Assembly: GCA_025352845.1 (NCBI GenBank)
Contig: JANXSC010000218.1
Span: 1-7,730, forward strand
Source of the DNA: Opitutaceae bacterium
Lineage (GTDB): Bacteria; Verrucomicrobiota; Verrucomicrobiia; Opitutales; Opitutaceae
Direction of reading: 5' to 3'
DNA length: 7,730 bases
Shown: positions 6,018 through 7,730 of the stretch, in pieces
How the letters are laid out: the number at the start of each line of letters is the position of its first letter
Position numbering within the stretch: the first letter of the stretch is position 1
Notes under the pieces: model-generated
The model's database searches: none
Told to the model about the DNA's origin: nothing
The model's input: the letters and a program-made list of their open reading frames with translations, nothing else
Translations under genes and position numbers: made by a program

Positions 6018-6914
6018 ATGACCGCGAACTCGCCCGGTGCGTTTATGCTCTCCGCCACGCTGCATGCGGTGGCCTTAATCATCGCGCTGTTACTCGGCTA
6101 CATTTCGCGCTCGGACGATCCACCAGAAAAATTTCTCGAGCTGGTGGCAGGCGTGGGCGACAACTACATGGCGACGGAAGCACCGGCGCTGGGAACTTCG
6201 GAGGGGTTAAAGTCCAACGTGCCAAAGGTCGCCGAACCGAAGCCCACTCCACCGGAACCCGTGCGACAGGAAGCTCCATCAGCGCCGCCGGCTCCAACGC
6301 CGCCGGTCACCGCTCCCACTACACCGGCCGATAAACCGCTCCCTGATTTCGCCAAACAGGTTCGGCGCAACATCATCGTCGGGGAGTCAAAAGCGAAGCT
6401 GCTGATCAAGAAGGAGCAGGCGGCCGAGAAGAAGCGCGCGGACGACGAAGCGAAAAAACTCACGAAAGAACAATTCGATGCCGCCAACAAATCCAAAAAC
6501 ACCCCCCCGCCCAAGGTAGCTTCGAACAAGTCGCCCAAGGTCGATGCCGAGGGCATCGCCAAAGGCGTGGTCGGCGGTTCCGCGGCGAACAAAGTTGGCG
6601 GTGCGGGCGGCAAGGCGCTCACGAGTGACAACTCCGACGTCCTCGCCGCCTACGAAAAAATGCTTCGCGACCGCCTGCGCCGCGAGTTCGTCGCCCCCCC
6701 GGGGCTGAGCGACCGCCTCAAGGTCGAGATCGAGGTCCGCAGCAATGCCGACGGCTCGCTCACGGGCGCGCGGGTCGTCACCTCGTCCGGCAGCGCCGAG
6801 TATGACCGCGCGGTGCTTGACGCCATCCGGAGCGTGAAAATGCCGGCCCGGCCGGATAAAAAGGGCCAGTCGGTCTCGTTCATCTTCTCGATGAGCGAGC
6901 GGGGCGAGGGTTGA
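6018..6914 (+). CDS. TonB/TolA-family energy transducer
   Basis: A 298-residue inner-membrane protein spanning the periplasm, predicted to carry the energy harvested by the ExbB-ExbD pair to the outer membrane. One N-terminal membrane helix (about 9-28) contains S12-x-x-x-H16, matching the Ser-His face of TonB and TolA that contacts the channel. A proline-rich stretch follows (about 70-109, many PxP/PP). Then comes a Lys/Ala/Glu-rich, probably helical region (113-160), a Gly/Ala-rich linker (180-200) and a C-terminal domain from Y212 (AYEKMLRDRLRREF, then VEIEVRSNADGSLTGARV, SSG at 256-258, YDRAVLDAIRSVKMP). That end resembles the TonB_2/TolA type rather than classical TonB, and the charged stalk also recalls TolA. 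I therefore lean to a Tol-type function, but tolB and pal are not present. The gene has two runs of seven C and one of six A. No terminator is seen before the tRNA. Confidence 0.88.
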   Translation: MTANSPGAFMLSATLHAVALIIALLLGYISRSDDPPEKFLELVAGVGDNYMATEAPALGTSEGLKSNVPKVAEPKPTPPEPVRQEAPSAPPAPTPPVTAPTTPADKPLPDFAKQVRRNIIVGESKAKLLIKKEQAAEKKRADDEAKKLTKEQFDAANKSKNTPPPKVASNKSPKVDAEGIAKGVVGGSAANKVGGAGGKALTSDNSDVLAAYEKMLRDRLRREFVAPPGLSDRLKVEIEVRSNADGSLTGARVVTSSGSAEYDRAVLDAIRSVKMPARPDKKGQSVSFIFSMSERGEG

Positions 6915-6973
6915 AAAAATCCTTGCGTTCGTCGGCGGAACTTTGATTTTTCTCGCCCCTCGCAAGTGCGAAC

Positions 6974-7049
6974 GGGCTCTTAGCTCAGTTGGTAGAGCGC
7001 CTCAATGGCATTGAGGAGGTCAGGAGTTCGAGCCTCCTAGGGTCCACCA
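6974..7049 (+). tRNA. tRNA-Ala (anticodon GGC)
   Basis: A complete 76-nt cloverleaf. The acceptor GGGCTCT (6974-6980) pairs with AGGGTCC (7039-7045), including the G3-U70 wobble pair that marks alanine tRNAs. The D stem is GCTC/GAGC. The anticodon stem CCTCA/TGAGG encloses loop ATGGCAT with anticodon GGC at 7007-7009. The T arm is AGGAG-TTCGAGC-CTCCT. The discriminator is A and CCA is encoded (7047-7049). It decodes GCC and GCT codons, GCC being very common in these genes. It lies 59 bp after the TonB/TolA gene and 4 bp before a strong terminator. No good separate promoter is visible, so cotranscription with the upstream operon is possible. Confidence 0.98.
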
Positions 7050-7053
7050 ATTT

Positions 7054-7079
7054 CCCCGGTCGAAAGACCGGGGTTTTTT
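7054..7079 (+). terminator. Intrinsic terminator after tRNA-Ala
   Basis: A perfect 8-bp stem, CCCCGGTC (7054-7061) with GACCGGGG (7066-7073), is closed by a GAAA tetraloop and followed by six T (7074-7079). It is a canonical rho-independent terminator for plus-strand transcripts. There is no matching T-tract on the minus strand, so it should act in one direction only. It is the only clear intrinsic terminator in the window. Confidence 0.95.
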
Positions 7080-7130
7080 GTGGGCGTTTTTTGCTGCTTC
7101 ACATCGGCGTCCTTTCGCTTTTGGACTAAC

Positions 7131-7206
7131 GGTGGGCGGGCACGTCCCTGTGCCCGCATGGAATCTCCTCGTTGCGCCCGCAATGCGGGCACGGGACGTG
7201 CCCGCC
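7131..7206. repeat. REP-like long inverted repeat
   Basis: The arms are 7135-7159 and 7183-7206. The reverse complement of the right arm equals the left apart from one extra T in the left arm. Each arm is also a palindrome: GGGCAC and GTGCCC flank a 5-6 nt centre. The loop and right arm can form a competing hairpin, GCCCGC-AAT-GCGGGC (7176-7190). There is no T-tract. It sits between the tRNA terminator and the end of the STAS gene. With the 1726-1812 element it shares the plan of paired hairpins around a short spacer and an outer GTA-G-rich edge, although the stem sequences differ. It could be a mobile REP-type element or a transcript-end stabiliser for the STAS mRNA. Confidence 0.8.
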
Positions 7207-7242
7207 TACCTCGCAACCCGTGGGCCGTGCCCGAACCTGCTC

Positions 7243-7730
7243 CTATTTCTGATCGAGCCGGTTCCGCAGAAAACTCATCACGTCCTGAAATTTTGCGCGG
7301 TTCGCCTCGTCGGCGGCCACGAGGTGTTCGTGGGCCTCGAGCACCTGCCGCGCGCTCTCAATCTCGCTGCATTTTTTTGCCTCGAGCGGCGTGTCGCATT
7401 TCAATGCGCCCGGCGCCGCCTCACCCGGATCCACGGTCACGATGCGGTGCAGGCCAAGACTGCGGATGAGCTCAAGGTTGCGCGGGCCGACGCGCGCGAG
7501 GACGAGGCTCCCCGGCGGAACGCTCTTGCGCAGCTCGAGGGCCGTGCCCGCCAGCACGCCGAGAAACGTGCTGTCCATGCTCGCGCAGCCCTGAAAATCC
7601 AACACGAAGCGGCGCTTCCCCTGCTCCAGCATCGCGGAAAGGAAATCGCGCAGGCAGCCGCTGTGCTGGACACACGCGCGCCCGTCAATCTGCACCACCA
7701 CCGGATCGGAGGAAGCGTCGACGAGATAGA
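7243..7730 (-). CDS. STAS-domain protein (anti-sigma factor antagonist-like), 5' end missing
   Basis: About 161 residues are visible and the frame stays open to the right edge, so the true start is outside the window. Residues before the GTG at 7701 (YLVDASSDP) read naturally into the domain, so I do not take that GTG as the start. The first ~95 residues match a STAS fold: a beta-strand-rich start, then RFVLDFQGCASMDSTFLGVLAG, where D-S-T-F-L-G is the position of the SpoIIAA-type phosphorylatable Ser, then a helix, LVLARVGPRNLELI and a final strand (HRIVTVDP). A further ~55 residues form a charged, probably helical tail (EIESARQVLEAHEHLVAADE). Such proteins usually switch partners through Ser phosphorylation by an RsbW/SpoIIAB-type kinase, but no kinase or phosphatase is visible here. 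Family placement is good; pathway is unknown. Confidence 0.87.
   Translation of the reverse strand, partial: YLVDASSDPVVVQIDGRACVQHSGCLRDFLSAMLEQGKRRFVLDFQGCASMDSTFLGVLAGTALELRKSVPPGSLVLARVGPRNLELIRSLGLHRIVTVDPGEAAPGALKCDTPLEAKKCSEIESARQVLEAHEHLVAADEANRAKFQDVMSFLRNRLDQK

Noticed and set aside
6510..6700. Homopolymer runs in the transducer gene (two C7, one A6) as phase-variation switches
   Set aside because: The runs are short, occur in Pro-coding and Lys-coding contexts, and the reading frame is intact; there is no evidence of slippage.
6923..6951. Possible promoter for the tRNA (TTGCGT, then an AT-rich stretch)
   Set aside because: The matching -10 region fits the consensus at only about half the positions, so I do not call it.
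7050..7242. Integration site (attachment-site) signature beside the tRNA
   Set aside because: I found no repeat of the tRNA 3' end downstream and no integrase gene in the window.
1..7730. CRISPR array, toxin-antitoxin, restriction, phage or insertion-sequence content
   Set aside because: No spaced direct repeats, transposase, recombinase or recognisable defence gene is present; the coding content is housekeeping and envelope genes.

Overview
The window is high-GC bacterial chromosomal DNA, densely packed with housekeeping genes. The gene content, weak Shine-Dalgarno signals and style of intergenic repeats remind me of the Opitutaceae (Verrucomicrobiota). That placement is a recollection-based inference, not something the sequence proves. 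I see no phage, insertion sequence, CRISPR array or defence system.

Layout from left to right. (1) Positions 1-839, minus: the first 279 codons of an NtrC-type sigma-54 response regulator, cut off by the window edge. (2) Positions 838-1704, plus: a compact site-2-protease-like M50 membrane metalloprotease, head to head with the regulator; their apparent ATG codons share the same CATG. (3) Positions 1705-1830: the gap between two convergent genes, occupied by a REP-like inverted repeat. (4) Positions 1831-4700, minus: a three-gene run transcribed in the order PfkB-type sugar/nucleoside kinase, thymidylate kinase (tmk), DNA polymerase III delta-prime subunit (holB). A 121-bp gap between tmk and holB is filled by two opposed arrays of a degenerate 8-bp repeat. 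(5) Positions 4701-4866: the divergent promoter region. (6) Positions 4867-6914, plus: a compact three-gene operon for an energised cell-envelope machine: an ExbB/TolQ proton channel, an ExbD/TolR partner, and a TonB/TolA transducer. (7) Positions 6974-7079: tRNA-Ala(GGC) with an encoded CCA end, followed at once by a textbook intrinsic terminator. (8) Positions 7131-7206: a second REP-like inverted repeat with a different sequence but similar architecture. (9) Positions 7243-7730, minus: most of a STAS-domain protein whose start lies beyond the right edge.

Functionally there are two coherent units. Tmk and HolB form the widespread tmk-holB pairing (dTTP supply and replication clamp loading). 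ExbB, ExbD and TonB/TolA together couple the proton motive force to the outer membrane. The regulator, M50 protease and STAS protein have no visible dedicated partners here. The most unusual features are non-coding: the opposed 8-mer arrays, the two nested palindromes, and the shared CATG. Among the proteins, the HolB without its zinc-module cysteines is the most notable.
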